Positions 10,701 through 19,710 of a DNA stretch of 64,000 nt are shown in pieces. Source of the DNA: Closterium sp. Naga37s-1 (lineage: Eukaryota; Streptophyta; Zygnematophyceae; Desmidiales; Closteriaceae); assembly GCA_947471745.1 (NCBI GenBank), contig CANJKZ010000538.1:248001-312000 (forward strand), read 5' to 3'. The stretch's first letter is position 1; every line of letters starts with the position of its first letter. A program made the translations under genes and the position numbers. Below the pieces are notes generated by a model that saw only the letters and a list, made by a program, of their open reading frames with translations, did no database searches and had not been told where the DNA came from.

Positions 10701-13700
10701 ACTCAAAAGTCACCTCGCTTGCACCCTGTACTCCCTCCCTGCCACCCCTCCACGCATCATGTTACTTTTGAGTCGACTCAAAAGTCACCTCGCTTGCACC
10801 CTGTACTCCCTCCCTGCCACCCCTCCACGCATCATGTTACTTTTGAGTCGACTCAAAAGTCACCTCGCTTGCACCCTGTACTCCCTCCCTGCCACCCCTC
10901 CACGCATCATGTTACTTTTGAGTCGACTCAAAAGTCACCTCGCTTGCACCCTGTACTCCCTCCCTGCCACCCCTCCACGCATCATGTTACTTTTGAGTCG
11001 ACTCAAAAGTCACCTCGCTTGCACCCTGTACTCCCTCCCTGCCACCCCTCCACGCATCATGTTTCCATTCGAGTGGCTTTCAGGTGTCTCAATAGCTTCC
11101 CACCCCTCCGTCCATCCAGTTGCCAGTTGCGCAAGACATGTAACACCACTCCACCCGCAAGCCTGCCTTCTGAGTCGACTAAGAGATCTGTTCTCCTCCC
11201 CCCCCCCTCCATGCATCCCGTTGCCAGTCGAAGGAGCCATCCAACACCACCCTCAAGCCTGCTGTGTGGCCCGGCAATACCTCCAAGGTAACGCCTCTCC
11301 AAGGTAACGCCTGTCCAAGGTAACGCCTGTCCAAGGTAACGCCTCTCCAAGGTAACACCTCTTGACGTGAATGTAATATCTTACCAAGGTAACACCTCCA
11401 CCATCTCCCCACGCACACAGATCATAGGCTTGATAAAACCTCTCAGGTAATGCAATTATGCAAGCCACAGTTGGGGGGCTCCACCCTTTAAAGCAATTCG
11501 ACGTACAGCTATTGGCCACACCACAAGAGAGAGCATTCCGCCTTCAGTCAAGAGATTTTTCAAGAGTGAATCTAGTCTAGTGTTGTACTCTTCGCGCGGT
11601 GGTTTTCTGGCGCGGTGGTTGTTTGGCGCGGTGGTTTCATCAAATGTGAAATCATTTCCAAGCGGTGCCATGCTCTCTGCGGAGACCGTCTGGTTCTAGA
11701 ATGTGCCGTGTTTGATTACCATCTCCCACTTTAATCACCCCGCAACGCCCAAGAATTGTTAACAGACGGATATGGTTCGCATTATTGCATCCGATTCGGA
11801 GCAGCAACTTTCCCTCATCCTCTCACTTACCTCGCTCTTCCCCATCCTCTCACTTCCTCCCTGCTCGCTCTCCCACTCTCCCAGTTCCCTCGAGGCTGGT
11901 TACCATCCAAAGGCAAGGCGTTACGCATTGCAGTCCCGTTCCTTGCAACAGCTCTTCCCCTATCCTCTGACTTACCTCGCTCTTCCCCATCCTCTCACTT
12001 GCTCGCTCCCCCACCCCTCTCCCAGTTCCCTCGAGGCTGGTTACCCTCCAAAGGCAAGGCGTTACGCATTGCAGTCCCGTTCGGCCCTTCGGTAAGCCCC
12101 TCTGTCACTCCGTCTATATCCTATCACCCATCCTCCCCCCTCCCCGGTTTCTCGTCTGCATCGAAGCCATTTCTGAAGTTTCTCAAAAGTGACATTGATC
12201 GACATTGTTGCAAACATTGTTGCAAGTCCTTTGTCCATATGAATCAGCTGCACTGCACCTGAAGCTGTGTCCCCTTCCCCCTTTCCCGCGCTCCCTCCCC
12301 CAGGCTGTAGAACAGTTTGTGAGCCGCGCTGCTGCAGACGGCAACTTCTCAGAGTTCAGCGAGAAAGACGAAATGCAAGTGCCACTTCTCTCTTGAGTTG
12401 AGACGCAGTTCACTTTGTACCCTTCTCCGCACCTGCATTTCCTCTTCCCCTCCCCTCCCCCCCCTCCCCAGGCTGTGGAGCAGTATGTGAGCCGCACGCC
12501 AGACGGCAACTTCTCTGTGTAGAGGTGTTTCAGCGAGCCATGGCGATTCGTTTTTTAGACCCCTTTTGAGTCGCCTACCCTCTCCTGTCTGTCCCCCACG
12601 TTTCCTCCCCTCCCTTCCCTGCATCCCTCCCCAGGCCGTAGAGCAGTATGTGAGCCGCACTCCAGACGGCAACTTCTCAGGGTTCTGTGTGGAGGTGTTT
12701 CAGCGAGCCATGGCACTGCTGCCGTACCCAGTGGGGTTCTCGCTCGTGGCATATGACTTCAAAGGGAGCTCGTACGAGGACCTCATTCGGCGCGTGGCCA
12801 ACAAGGTGGGCGTGTGTGTGGGATGTGATGGGGACGCATAAACCCTAAAAAACCAATCCAACACATGTCCATCCTGACACATGCCCATCCTGACACATGC
12901 CCATCCTGACACATGCCCATCCTGACACATGCCCATCCTGGCACATGCCCATCCTGACACATGCCCATCCTGACACATGTCCATCCTGACACATGCCCAT
13001 CCTGCCACCTATTTCACTCCCCTCCCCTTTTCCCAATCCCCCGTCTCTCTGGTACCGCGCCTCACACCAGTCCGACGCACCTCCCCCTTCTCCGCCCTCC
13101 CCCCTCCCCTCCCTTTTCCCCCTTCCCGCCTCCCCCCTCCCCCTGCCCATCAGGAGTATGATGGGCAGTGGGGGACATCACAGTCACAGCTGACCGCGCT
13201 CAGACTGTGGATTTCACCCAGCCCCTTTTTCCACCTCCTCTTCCCCCTTCCACCTCCTCCTCCTGCCTTCTCTGCCTCCCCCCTTCCCCCTGCCCCCTCC
13301 CCTGCCCATCAGGAGTATGACGGGGCGGTGGGGGACATCACAGTGACAGCTGACCGTGCTCAGACCGTGGATTTCACCCAGCCCTTCATGGTAACCACGT
13401 GGTAACTCCATCTTCATGGTAACCAACATCACGTGGTAACCGCATCTTCATGGTAACCACACTCGTGGTAACCACACTCGTGGTAACCGCATCTTCATGG
13501 TAACCAACCATCACGTGGTAACCGCATCTTCATGGTAACCACACTCGTGGTAACCACGCTCATGGTAACCACACTCGTGGTGATTGTACAGCCGGTTGTG
13601 GTATCTGCTTGGCCCTGCTTGCCTTGCCTCCTCTTCCTCGCCCCACCTGCCCACCCCAACGTTCCTGGGACGCAGGAGGAGTCAGGGCTGGGGCTGGTGG

Positions 13701-16700
13701 TGCCGGCGCTGCAGGCAGGGCGATCCGGCCAACCCCTCGAAGCGATGAGCCTTCGTTCCCTCCTTCTCTTCCTCGCCCTTCCCTACCCTACCCCAAACAG
13801 GAGTCAGGGCTGGGGCTGGTGGTGCCGGTGCTGCAGGGCGACCCCGCCAACCCCTGGGCGTTCCTGTACCCGTTCACAGGCAGCATGTGGGCGCTCATGA
13901 TCGCATCCATAGTCTTCACCGCGGCTGTCATCTGGTACCTCGAGCACAACCAGAACCTGGATTTTGGCGGCGGGCCCTACCACCACCAGCTCACCACCAG
14001 CCTCTGGTGAGTCCTGTTTTTGTTCTCTAAAAAAAAAACATTGTATCTAGTCTGAGCTCTCCTCTCCACCAGCCTTTGATGAGGTTTTGTTAATACAGCC
14101 TTTGAGAATTCTCAACAGCACTTGTTGACTCAAAGGCCAATGCTTGCATTCGTGACTCAAAGGCCAATGCTTGCATTCGTGACTCAAAGGCCAATGCTTG
14201 CATTCGTGACTCAAAGGCCAATGCTTGCATTCGTGTAATGCCTGAGCGGCTGGCTGGCTGCTGATGGTTCTATTTACCTTCTTCGCTACAATTTTACTCC
14301 CTCTGCTCCACTTGTGTTTTCCACCTATTCTATCTCCCCCGTGGTTTTTCCTGGCAGGTTTGCCTTTGCTAGCATGGTTCGCTCACAAGGTACTTGCCCT
14401 GATGCCAAAGTGCTTGCTCTGATACCAACTTACTTGCTGTGATACCAAAGTGCTTGCTCTGATACCATAAATAATAGCTCTGATACCACTGCAGTATTTT
14501 GTACATTCTGGGTGGTTCATTGAGTTGTCCTTACTCCGAAGCCAGCATATTGTCTTCCTGCTTCTTCACCCCTTTTGAGGCGCCTCAAAAGTAGTCTTTT
14601 GAGTCGACTCAAAAGTCACATTCCGGGTGGTTCATTGGGTTGTCCTTACTCCGAACCGAAGCCACCATACTGTCTTCCTGCTTCTTCACCCCTCGGGCAT
14701 AGCTGCTCGGTAACATGATAAGCCTTAATACACTTTCATAAGCCTTTCATACGCGACACAGTTCTGCATGTTCACGCGTGCTCACTTGCTAATATGCTCC
14801 TATGCTCATTCAAATGGCACGTGCGCACGTCCATGTGCTTGTGCTTGTGCATGAGCCCATCCATCCCCCACCCGCCCACTCGCCCATTCCTCCGTACAGA
14901 GCAGCACGTGGGAACGGTGCTGGGGCGCTTCGTGGTCATCTCGTGGCTCTTTGTGGTTCTCATTGTCACCTGCAGTTACATGCTCATACATGCATGCACC
15001 CACCCACCCACCCACCCGCCCACTCGCCCATCCCCCTTACAGAGCAGCACGTGGGAACGGTGCTGGGGCGCTTCGTGGTCATCTCGTGGCTCTTTGTGGT
15101 TCTCATCGTCACCTGCAGTTACACTGCCAATCTTACTTCCATCCTCACTGTTAACAACCTCACTCCCCCTGTACAGGTATGCTACTTACTTCCTCATCAA
15201 GTTATGGACATAAGATGTACAGTACGTGCTGTGTACAGTGTACGCACAGCACGGAAATGAGTCTATCCGCGTTTTTTCATGAATTTGAATCACCATCAAG
15301 CCTCTCCCCTCCCCCCTCGCCAACCGCCCTTCGAACCTTGCTTCACCCCTCACTCCTCGCCCCTCACTCCTCGCCCCTCACTCCTCGCCCCTCACTCCTC
15401 GCCCCTCACTCCTCGCCCTCACCCCTCCCTCTTGGCACCCACCCGTCCCAGTCACTGGCAGCAGTGATCACATCGGGTTCCGTGGTGGGCTATCTCAACG
15501 GCTCTTTGGGCGTCTCACTCGCCCTCCACCTCACTCATGACCCCTCCCAACCCTCGCCCCCCCACTCGTCCCAGTCCCTGGCAGCAGTGATCACATCGGG
15601 TTCCGTGGTGGGCTATCTCAACGGCTAATGAAGCGTCGCATCATCTCAAAACTCGCCCTTCCACCCCCGGCTTTCAACCCCACCTGTGGTTCTCCCTCTG
15701 CACCCCTTCCCAGTCCCTGGCAGCAGTGATCACCTCGGGCTCCGTGGTCGGCTATCTCAACGGCTCTTTCTCCGAGCAGCACCTGCTGGGCTTTGGTGTG
15801 CGCAGAGTAAGTCCCTCCCTCCCTGACCACTGCCCAGGGACCAATGCAGTGCCTTTTGAGTCGACTCGCAAGGAACCTCCTTCTGAGTCGTCTGAGAAGT
15901 CTCAACGGATCTTGTTCTTTCGAGTCGACACGTAAAGTGTCTTTTGGGCTTTGGTGTCCGCAGAGTGTCTGTAGAACTCGATGCAGTTCCTTCCGCCTCT
16001 CATGGATGTGCTTTCGGGTGTGTTTCCGCAGCCATGCTGAAGGGCACCGTGGTGGGGGTGGTGGGCTGTGAAAGGTGGGCTATGAACAGTGCGGCGGCTT
16101 GAGTCATGCCACTCACTCACACTCCTCCCTCCTCCTTGCCTCTGTCCCCAACAGAAGCAGCTCCAGGTGCTCAACAGCGTGGATGAGTACGCAGAAGCCA
16201 TGCTGAACGGCACCGTGGTGGGGGTGGTGGGCTGTTAACGGTGTGTGCACCACATGCTCCTCACACTCGTTCCTCCTTCCCTTTGACCTTAACAGAAGCA
16301 GCTCCAGCCACTCAACAGTGTGGATGAGTACGCACAGGCCATGCTGAACGGCACCGTGGTGGGGGTGGTGGACGAGCGTCCCTTCCTGGACCTCATTCTC
16401 TCGCAAGACTGCACATTCACCACGGGGGACGCTGATATTTCCACCCTCGGATGGGCCTTCGTGAGTGTGGTAGCCTTGGTTTACCTGCGGTTTTTGTGTA
16501 TCACGTTGAGAGTGGTGGACGAGCGTCCGTTCCTGGACCTCATTCTCTCGCGAGACTGCACATTCACCACGGGGGATGCCGATATCTCCACCCTCGGATG
16601 GGCCTTTGTGAGTGCAATACCCACCCGTGTGTTGTTGCGGTCTTTGAGTGGTTTTTTAGTGCCCTTTGAGTGGTCTGAGCGGTCTGGGGGTTGGCTAACA

Positions 16701-19198
16701 GGTGCGTTATGGTAACAGGTGCGTTATGGTAGCAGGTGCGCTATGGTAACAGGTGCGCTATGGTGACATGTGCGTTATGGAAACAGATGCGTTATGGTAA
16801 GAGGTGCGTTATGGTAACAGGTGCGTTATGGTAACAGGTGCGTTATGGTAACAGGTGCGTTATGGTAACAGGTGCGTTATGGTAACAGGTGCGCTATGGT
16901 AACTGGTGCGTTATGGTAACAGGTGCGTTATGGAAACAGGTGCGTTATGGTAACAGGTGCGTTATGGTATCATGTGTGTTCTGGTAACAGGTGCATTATG
17001 GCCGTTGCGTTATGGTAACAGGTGCGTTATGGTAACCGGTGCGTTATGGTAACAGGTGCGTTATAGTAAGCTGACACGTCCACCCATCTTCAACCCCTCC
17101 AACTTTCAACCATCTCCACCCCTCTTCATCCCTCTTCACCCCTCTTGAACCAACCCGGCACTCCTCGCATTCACCAGGCCTTCCAGAAGGGGTCAAATCT
17201 GGCCGTGGATCTGAGCAAGGCCATCGCCCAGCTGAGTGAAACAGGCCAGCTGCGAACCATCCACAGCAACTACGTGCCTGTGAGTGTCTACGTGCCTGTG
17301 AGTGTACATGGGCTTGTGAGGGCTAACGTGCTTGTAACGGGTGATGTGCCAGAAAGAGCTGAGCGAAACAGGCCAGCTGCGAACCATCCACAGCATCTAC
17401 GTGCCTGTGAGTGTTCATGCGCATGGCACAGCACATCGACACTACGGGCCTACGGGCCTGCAAGAATCAATGTGCTGTAAGTGTCCTTGCGCGTGTAAGC
17501 AAGGGTGTGCCTGTAACGGGTGATGTGCCTGGGGGCGGCGGGGTTTCAGTTCATGTTATTCTGCTTCCACAACCATGTTCATTTGAGCGCTTTCCGTCCT
17601 TGCCTCCGCCCTCAAAACCCCTCCGCAGAACAACCTGAGCCCTTTCCATTCATGCATCCGCCCTCAAAACCCCCCCACAGAACAACCTGACGTGCAGTGG
17701 GGATGCAAGCGGGCAATCATCAGATAGCCTGGGAGTGGAGGGGTTTCAGAACCTGTTCATTCTGCGTTCAACCTGAGCCCTTTCCATTCATGCCTCCGCC
17801 CTCTAACCCTCCCGCAGAACAACCTGACGTGCAGTGGGGACGCGAGCGGGCAATCATCGGATAGCCTGGGAGCGGAGGGGTTTCAGAACCTGTTCATCCT
17901 CTATGCTGTCATGGCCACCTTCGCATGCCTCATGTACCTGGGCGTCCTGCTCTACCGCGGCCACCTCGCCAAGAAGTAGGTTTTGTTTGTTTGTTTTTGT
18001 TTTTGTTTTTTTGTTTTTTCTGTTTTTTTTCATGCCTGCCTGGGAGGTATGCCATCTGTTTCAATTCAAAGATCACCGCAGCAAGCCACCTTCGCTTCGC
18101 CTGCCTCATGTACCTGGGTGTGCTGCTCTACCGCGGCCACCTCGCCAAGAAGTAGGCCTTGTCCTGATTTTGTTTCCACGCCTGGCCTAGCGGTATGTCA
18201 CAGTGTCATGTGTTCCAAGGAGCACAGCACCATAGACAGGACAGCCAGCCACCTTCGCCTGTCTCGCGTACGCTTTCCAAAAAAAGGCCCTTTCTTGTTT
18301 CCTCGGCCTGGATTGGTTTCTCTCATGCACGCCACTCGGCCCATCCTCGTATCCATCCATCTGGCTGTGTTTCGAGTCGACTCAAAACACGACCCATGCA
18401 CGTCACTCGGCCCATCCTCATATCGATTCATCTGGTCTCTGCGATTGTCTCATCACGGCTTCGCCTGCTGTCTCTACACTGTGAGGGTCAATCTGAAGAG
18501 TTCTCAAAAGTGACACCTCGAGTACCAACCTGGTCTTTTCAACTTTGGTGTTTCCTTTGCTCTCCGCTTTCCTTTGTTTTGATTCCCCGGCGTTCCCCGT
18601 TCTGCCTGGTGATGCACACAGGGAGTTGGAGGAGGAGGGAGAGGAAGTGAGTGGGGGCATGTCTGCAATAAAGGCGAAGCCATGGATGAACCCTTTCAAG
18701 CACTTCATCTACCTCTATAACCTCGTGAGTCCATGCCCTCCTGCAGTTCTGTATGCGTGTAGTCATGCATGTGACTTCTGAGTCGACTCAAAAGAGTCAC
18801 CTCAAGGCGAAGCCGTGGATGAACCCTTTCAAGCACTTTATCTACCTCTATAACCTCGTGAGTCATGCACGCTCGCAGTCCTGCATGCAACCCTGCATGC
18901 AATCATACATGTACTCTTGCATGTGCTCGTGCGTATTGTCTTGCGGGTCGAATCTTGTGGGGTGTACTTCTTCCCATAAATGCATTTGATACTTATTTGT
19001 GCCAATGTATTATTCTTCCTTTTATTTCCTTTTTTTCAGGGTGTGGCATGGAGCATTGCACGCAATATTGAATGTGACGACGAGCCGTTCTACGAAGCGG
19101 ACTCGCAGATGTTTGATACGTATGAGGGTGCATCGTTCACCCAATCAGAGTTCACGAATAGGACCGACGAAGGCACAAAGCGTGAAATTGACCGTTGA
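1732..19198 (+). CDS. GLR: Plant-type glutamate receptor-like channel (GLR), 24 exons
   Basis: Ligand-gated cation channel of the plant GLR family, expected at the plasma or an internal membrane. Exons: 1732-2023, 2459-2572, 3400-3494, 3870-3981, 4901-5004, 5485-5644, 7138-7247, 7784-7894, 8504-8672, 8975-9032, 9767-9887, 11228-11287, 12026-12091, 12635-12805, 13313-13390, 13801-14006, 14358-14389, 15043-15176, 15714-15806, 16296-16460, 17178-17279, 17818-17975, 18622-18724, 19040-19198. They sum to 2973 nt in frame (990 aa, near the usual 900-950). Order: Arg-rich start and signal peptide (about 1-45), amino-terminal receptor domain (about 55-480), ligand-binding lobe S1 with WPGN, FPRGW and GDITVTADRAQTVDFTQPF (485-625), M1 (about 633-655), pore loop, M3 with SYTANLTSILTV, lobe S2 with VDERPFLDLILS, M4 (about 876-905) and an acidic cytoplasmic tail. 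Nearly every exon has partial copies in adjacent introns; I took the longest copy with both splice sites. Exact limits of exons 8, 12 and 17 are least certain. Confidence 0.88.
2024..2240 (+). repeat. Degenerate ~18-bp repeat directly after GLR exon 1 donor
   Basis: Words of the form ACCGTGCGAAACTCT recur about ten times, starting at the intron's own GTGCGACACT donor sequence. It looks like an old, decayed tandem expansion seeded at the 5' splice site. Confidence 0.6.
2762..3370 (+). repeat. Pentanucleotide satellite in GLR intron 2
   Basis: A 600-bp run of 5-bp units in three successive blocks: mostly CACAT, then mostly CACAC, then (from about 3256) CATCC. It lies between exons 2 and 3 and ends about 30 bp before the exon 3 acceptor. 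All frames are open because the units lack stops, so long His/Thr/Pro/Ser or Gly/Trp/Met frames here are artefacts. Confidence 0.95.
3938..4105 (+). repeat. GLR exon 4 end duplicated around a GAGTCGACTC palindrome
   Basis: The last 40 bp of exon 4 (from 3938) recur at 4061-4100, beginning GCGCCTCAGCCACAGC in both. Between them lies the palindrome core GAGTCGACTC (4045-4054) in TTCAGAGTCGACTCAGAA. The second copy drifts into a GGTGGTGGTGG run before another GTGAG. Confidence 0.85.
4340..4860 (+). repeat. Five partial copies of GLR exon 5 acceptor side
   Basis: Copies of the polypyrimidine tract, AG and first 20-45 bases of exon 5 (DILQYYQWHQA) start near 4344, 4474, 4571, 4697 and 4799, before the full exon at 4901-5004. 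They become more similar to the real exon toward it. A 3'-end copy of the same exon (EFGHNGMD) follows at about 5054-5115. Confidence 0.85.
5361..5420 (+). repeat. Partial copy of GLR exon 6, 5' side
   Basis: SQQLPLQFSNKV-type sequence preceded by CAG and running into an early GTAACG. The complete exon is at 5485-5644. A further fragment of the exon's VVHVASPNIL region occurs at about 5768-5800, just before the copia fragment. Confidence 0.75.
5817..6593. mobile_element. Ty1/copia retrotransposon fragment (fossil)
   Basis: Two pol parts facing opposite ways inside GLR intron 6. On the minus strand, about 6593-5978 holds the aspartic protease motif LDSGASRCLF, a gag-pre-integrase region (LLWHHRLGHPSLPRLRGM) and the integrase zinc-finger end (CLPCVEGRQ). 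On the plus strand, about 5817-6003 holds the start of the integrase core (DVWGPFRVSGQGRERYFLL, VVDDYTRYTTVF). No reverse transcriptase, RNase H, gag or long terminal repeats were seen. It is a broken, rearranged remnant of moderate age: the motifs are still easy to read. Confidence 0.8.
6676..6703. repeat. Perfect 13-bp-arm hairpin
   Basis: GGGCGAACCGAAC - AC - GTTCGGTTCGCCC. It sits in a stretch (6590-6770) rich in GTTCGCCC words that may belong to another decayed element. Confidence 0.8.
6966..7090 (+). repeat. 22-bp tandem repeat before GLR exon 7
   Basis: About 5.5 copies of GGGAGCATCGAGCGTCGCCC-AC. It ends 45 bp upstream of the exon 7 acceptor. Confidence 0.9.
7248..7500 (+). repeat. 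GTGTGGCAGTCAAT tandem repeat after GLR exon 7 donor
   Basis: Roughly 14-bp units, some interrupted by shorter GTGGCAGTCAAT units, begin within ten bases of the exon 7 donor and fill 250 bp. A copy of the exon-end sequence follows at about 7508-7528. Confidence 0.9.
7629..7968 (+). repeat. Partial copies flanking GLR exon 8
   Basis: A 5'-side copy (VRQGMVGTRVAIRDNP) at about 7629-7686 precedes the exon (7784-7894). A fragment of the exon's 3' part (TTCAAGAGGCGATGGAAGG) recurs at 7946-7965, separated from the exon by the palindrome-like CTTTTGAGACTTCTCGAAAG at 7910-7929. Confidence 0.82.
7965..8413 (+). repeat. Four partial copies of GLR exon 9 acceptor side
   Basis: Copies of the acceptor and first 60-75 bases (YTLLAYDAFWVAARALHNLS) begin near 7965, 8079, 8210 and 8337, ahead of the full exon at 8504-8672. 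Each carries its own pyrimidine tract and AG. Confidence 0.88.
8664..8785 (+). repeat. 20-bp tandem repeat spanning GLR exon 9 donor
   Basis: The exon end plus donor (AGCAAGG|GTGAG) recurs as the unit AGCAAGGGTGCGGCGTTAGC, about four times from 8713 on. Confidence 0.82.
8992..9165 (+). repeat. 55-bp direct repeat of GLR exon 10 around a 46-bp perfect palindrome
   Basis: The exon 10 end with its donor (8992-9046) is repeated at 9111-9165. Part of the space between is a perfect palindrome at 9064-9109 centred on TTTTGAGACGTCTCAAAA, with outer arms TGTTTGAAGAAGGG and CCCTTCTTCAAACA. Confidence 0.95.
9639..10315 (+). repeat. Partial copies of GLR exon 11
   Basis: A 5'-side copy (VAFDKNHDRVG) lies at about 9650-9705, before the exon (9767-9887). 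Four 3'-side copies (GFWEQGKGLVPAS plus GTGAGT donor) follow at about 9958-10003, 10075-10112, 10160-10201 and 10266-10312. Confidence 0.88.
10417..11062 (+). repeat. 75-bp tandem array carrying a 22-bp palindrome per unit
   Basis: About 8.6 nearly identical 75-bp units in GLR intron 11. Each unit is a 53-bp host-like segment starting GCTTGCACCCTGTACTCC plus the perfect palindrome ACTTTTGAGTCGACTCAAAA-GT; the first palindrome is at 10464-10485 and the eighth starts at 10989. Because 75 is a multiple of three, a long repetitive frame is open but has no family match. Confidence 0.97.
11117..11362 (+). repeat. GLR exon 12 fragment and donor-spanning tandem repeat
   Basis: A diverged copy of the exon 12 acceptor side lies at about 11117-11166. 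After the exon (11228-11287), the junction TCCAAG|GTAACGCC is repeated about five times as a 16-bp unit up to about 11362. Confidence 0.82.
11878..11945 (+). repeat. Partial copy of GLR exon 13
   Basis: QFPRGWLPSKGKALRIAVPF with its acceptor, followed by an unrelated tail. The complete exon with donor is at 12026-12091. Confidence 0.88.
12301..12575 (+). repeat. Two partial copies of GLR exon 14
   Basis: AVEQFVSR..DGNFS-type copies at about 12301-12360 and 12470-12525 precede the exon at 12635-12805. Between copies lie decayed half-palindromes (CTCTTGAGTTGAGAC near 12390; CCCCTTTTGAGTCGCC near 12560). Confidence 0.85.
12858..13010 (+). repeat. 16-bp tandem repeat in GLR intron 14
   Basis: About ten copies of CACATGCCCATCCTGA with few variants. 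Confidence 0.93.
13151..13222 (+). repeat. Partial copy of GLR exon 15
   Basis: Copy of the exon's EYDG..GDITVTADRAQTVDFTQP coding DNA with a one-base length change, so it is not readable in frame. The intact exon is 13313-13390. Confidence 0.88.
13384..13592 (+). repeat. Tandem repeat spanning GLR exon 15 donor
   Basis: The junction TTCATG|GTAACCAC recurs about eleven times in units of 13-30 bp (CTTCATGGTAACC, CACTCGTGGTAACC). A copy of exon 16's acceptor side (ESGLGLVVPALQ) follows at about 13676-13738. Confidence 0.88.
14128..14236 (+). repeat. 27-bp tandem repeat in GLR intron 16
   Basis: Four copies of GACTCAAAGGCCAATGCTTG-CATTCGT. Confidence 0.95.
14386..14490 (+). repeat. 20-bp tandem repeat spanning GLR exon 17 donor
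   Basis: The first unit, AAGGTACTTGCCCTGATGCC, contains the exon 17 end and donor. Four further units (AAAGTGCTTGCTCTGATACC and variants) follow. Confidence 0.85.
14503..14692 (+). repeat. 70-bp direct repeat around two palindromes
   Basis: Copy A 14503-14572 and copy B 14618-14692 (about 90% alike, B with a 5-bp insertion) flank two adjacent palindromes: TTTTGAGGCGCCTCAAAA (14573-14590) and CTTTTGAGTCGACTCAAAAG (14596-14615). Copy A ends where the first palindrome begins. Confidence 0.95.
14900..14981 (+). repeat. Partial copy of GLR exon 18 (M3 segment)
   Basis: Encodes EQHVGTVLGRFVVISWLFVV and ends at CSY, just before the SYTANLTS signature that completes the real exon (15043-15176). Confidence 0.9.
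15347..15425 (+). repeat. 14-bp tandem repeat in GLR intron 18
   Basis: About five copies of CACTCCTCGCCCCT. Confidence 0.93.
15453..15966 (+). repeat. Copies of GLR exon 19 on both sides
   Basis: Two acceptor-side copies (SLAAVITSGSVVGYLNG) at about 15453-15510 and 15570-15628 precede the exon (15714-15806). A donor-side copy (GGGCTTTGGTGTCCGCAGAGT) at 15945-15966 follows three palindrome variants at 15852-15873, about 15878-15902 and 15917-15937. Confidence 0.87.
16029..16608 (+). repeat. Copies of GLR exon 20 on both sides
   Basis: Acceptor-side copies at about 16029-16070 and 16154-16236 (EAMLNGTVVGVV) precede the exon (16296-16460). A 93-bp donor-side copy at 16516-16608 encodes VDERPFLDLILSRDCTFTTG and ends with a good GTGAGT donor. 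Confidence 0.88.
16697..17070 (+). repeat. 17-bp tandem repeat in GLR intron 20
   Basis: About 21 units of GTGCGTTATGGTAACAG with point variants. Every unit contains CAG|GTGCG, a mimic of both splice-site types. Confidence 0.95.
17352..17409 (+). repeat. Partial copy of GLR exon 21, 3' side
   Basis: Encodes ELSETGQLRTIHSIYVP with a GTGAGT donor. The exon itself is 17178-17279. Its junction GTGCCTGTGAGTGT is also doubled at 17273-17305. Confidence 0.87.
17680..18155 (+). repeat. Copies of GLR exon 22 (M4 segment) on both sides
   Basis: Acceptor-side copy NNLTCSGDASGQSSDSLG at about 17680-17763. Donor-side copy FACLMYLGVLLYRGHLAKK at about 18088-18155, also ending AAGAA|GTAGG. The intact exon is 17818-17975. 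Confidence 0.88.
18324..18435 (+). repeat. 41-bp direct repeat around a 24-bp near-palindrome
   Basis: CATGCACGCCACTCGGCCC... at 18324-18364 recurs at 18395-18435. Between them is GTGTTTCGAGTCGACTCAAA-ACAC (18367-18390), palindromic except for one base pair. It lies wholly in intron 22, so the architecture does not need an exon. Confidence 0.93.
18670..18864 (+). repeat. GLR exon 23 donor side duplicated around a palindrome
   Basis: The exon's KAKPWMNPFKHFIYLYNL end and donor (18670-18730) recur at 18804-18864. The near-palindrome at 18773-18798 is centred on GAGTCGACTC. Confidence 0.92.
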
Positions 19199-19710
19199 TT
19201 GAAGCATGCATCCTCGCATGCTGTCATCGCAGGCGTCGGTTCTCTTCGCAGGCGTCCGCTCCGCTTTCCTTGTATGCTGCTCCTACTTATTTATTGTTTG
19301 TTTTGTTTAGGCCATGGTACATCGAAGTTCCACACAATGCCAGAGTGGTGAATTAAATCAGGGCTTTACATGGTATCTTTTTTTATGGTCAGCTATTGTA
19401 CAGTCGAGCGCGTCGACAGGCCTATGAGCCAATGATATTTATCTTATGGATGTACCATGCCCTCATACGGTATATGTTTAGATTTTATTTCTTCTCTGTC
19501 TATCATGTTTTCTATGACATACAGAATCATTCGTGTAAGCATCCTTCCCAACCCAACCTAACCTTTCAATTTACTCAAGTCCAACCTTCTCGGGACCTAC
19601 TCGTCCACCCATCACAGCTTTGTGTCCTTGAAATTACCTACAAATCAGCTGACTGAAAGATCGCGGGTCGTACTTTCGTAATTACCTTGCCGCTGCGCCT
19701 TTCGCACGCC
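19199..19710 (+). other. GLR 3' region and RPF1 upstream region
   Basis: 512 bases between two genes in the same direction. They should hold the GLR 3' untranslated end and the RPF1 promoter. No other gene, repeat or clear polyadenylation signal was recognised. Confidence 0.45.

Noticed and set aside
10417-11062. CRISPR-like array (palindromic repeats at regular 75-bp spacing)
   Set aside because: The spacers are identical, the context is a plant nuclear intron and no cas genes exist; it is a minisatellite containing a palindrome.
10261-11307. A 348-codon plus-strand repetitive protein
   Set aside because: The repeat period is a multiple of three, which keeps a frame open; no homology, and it overlaps GLR intron 11 and exon 12 in the wrong frame.
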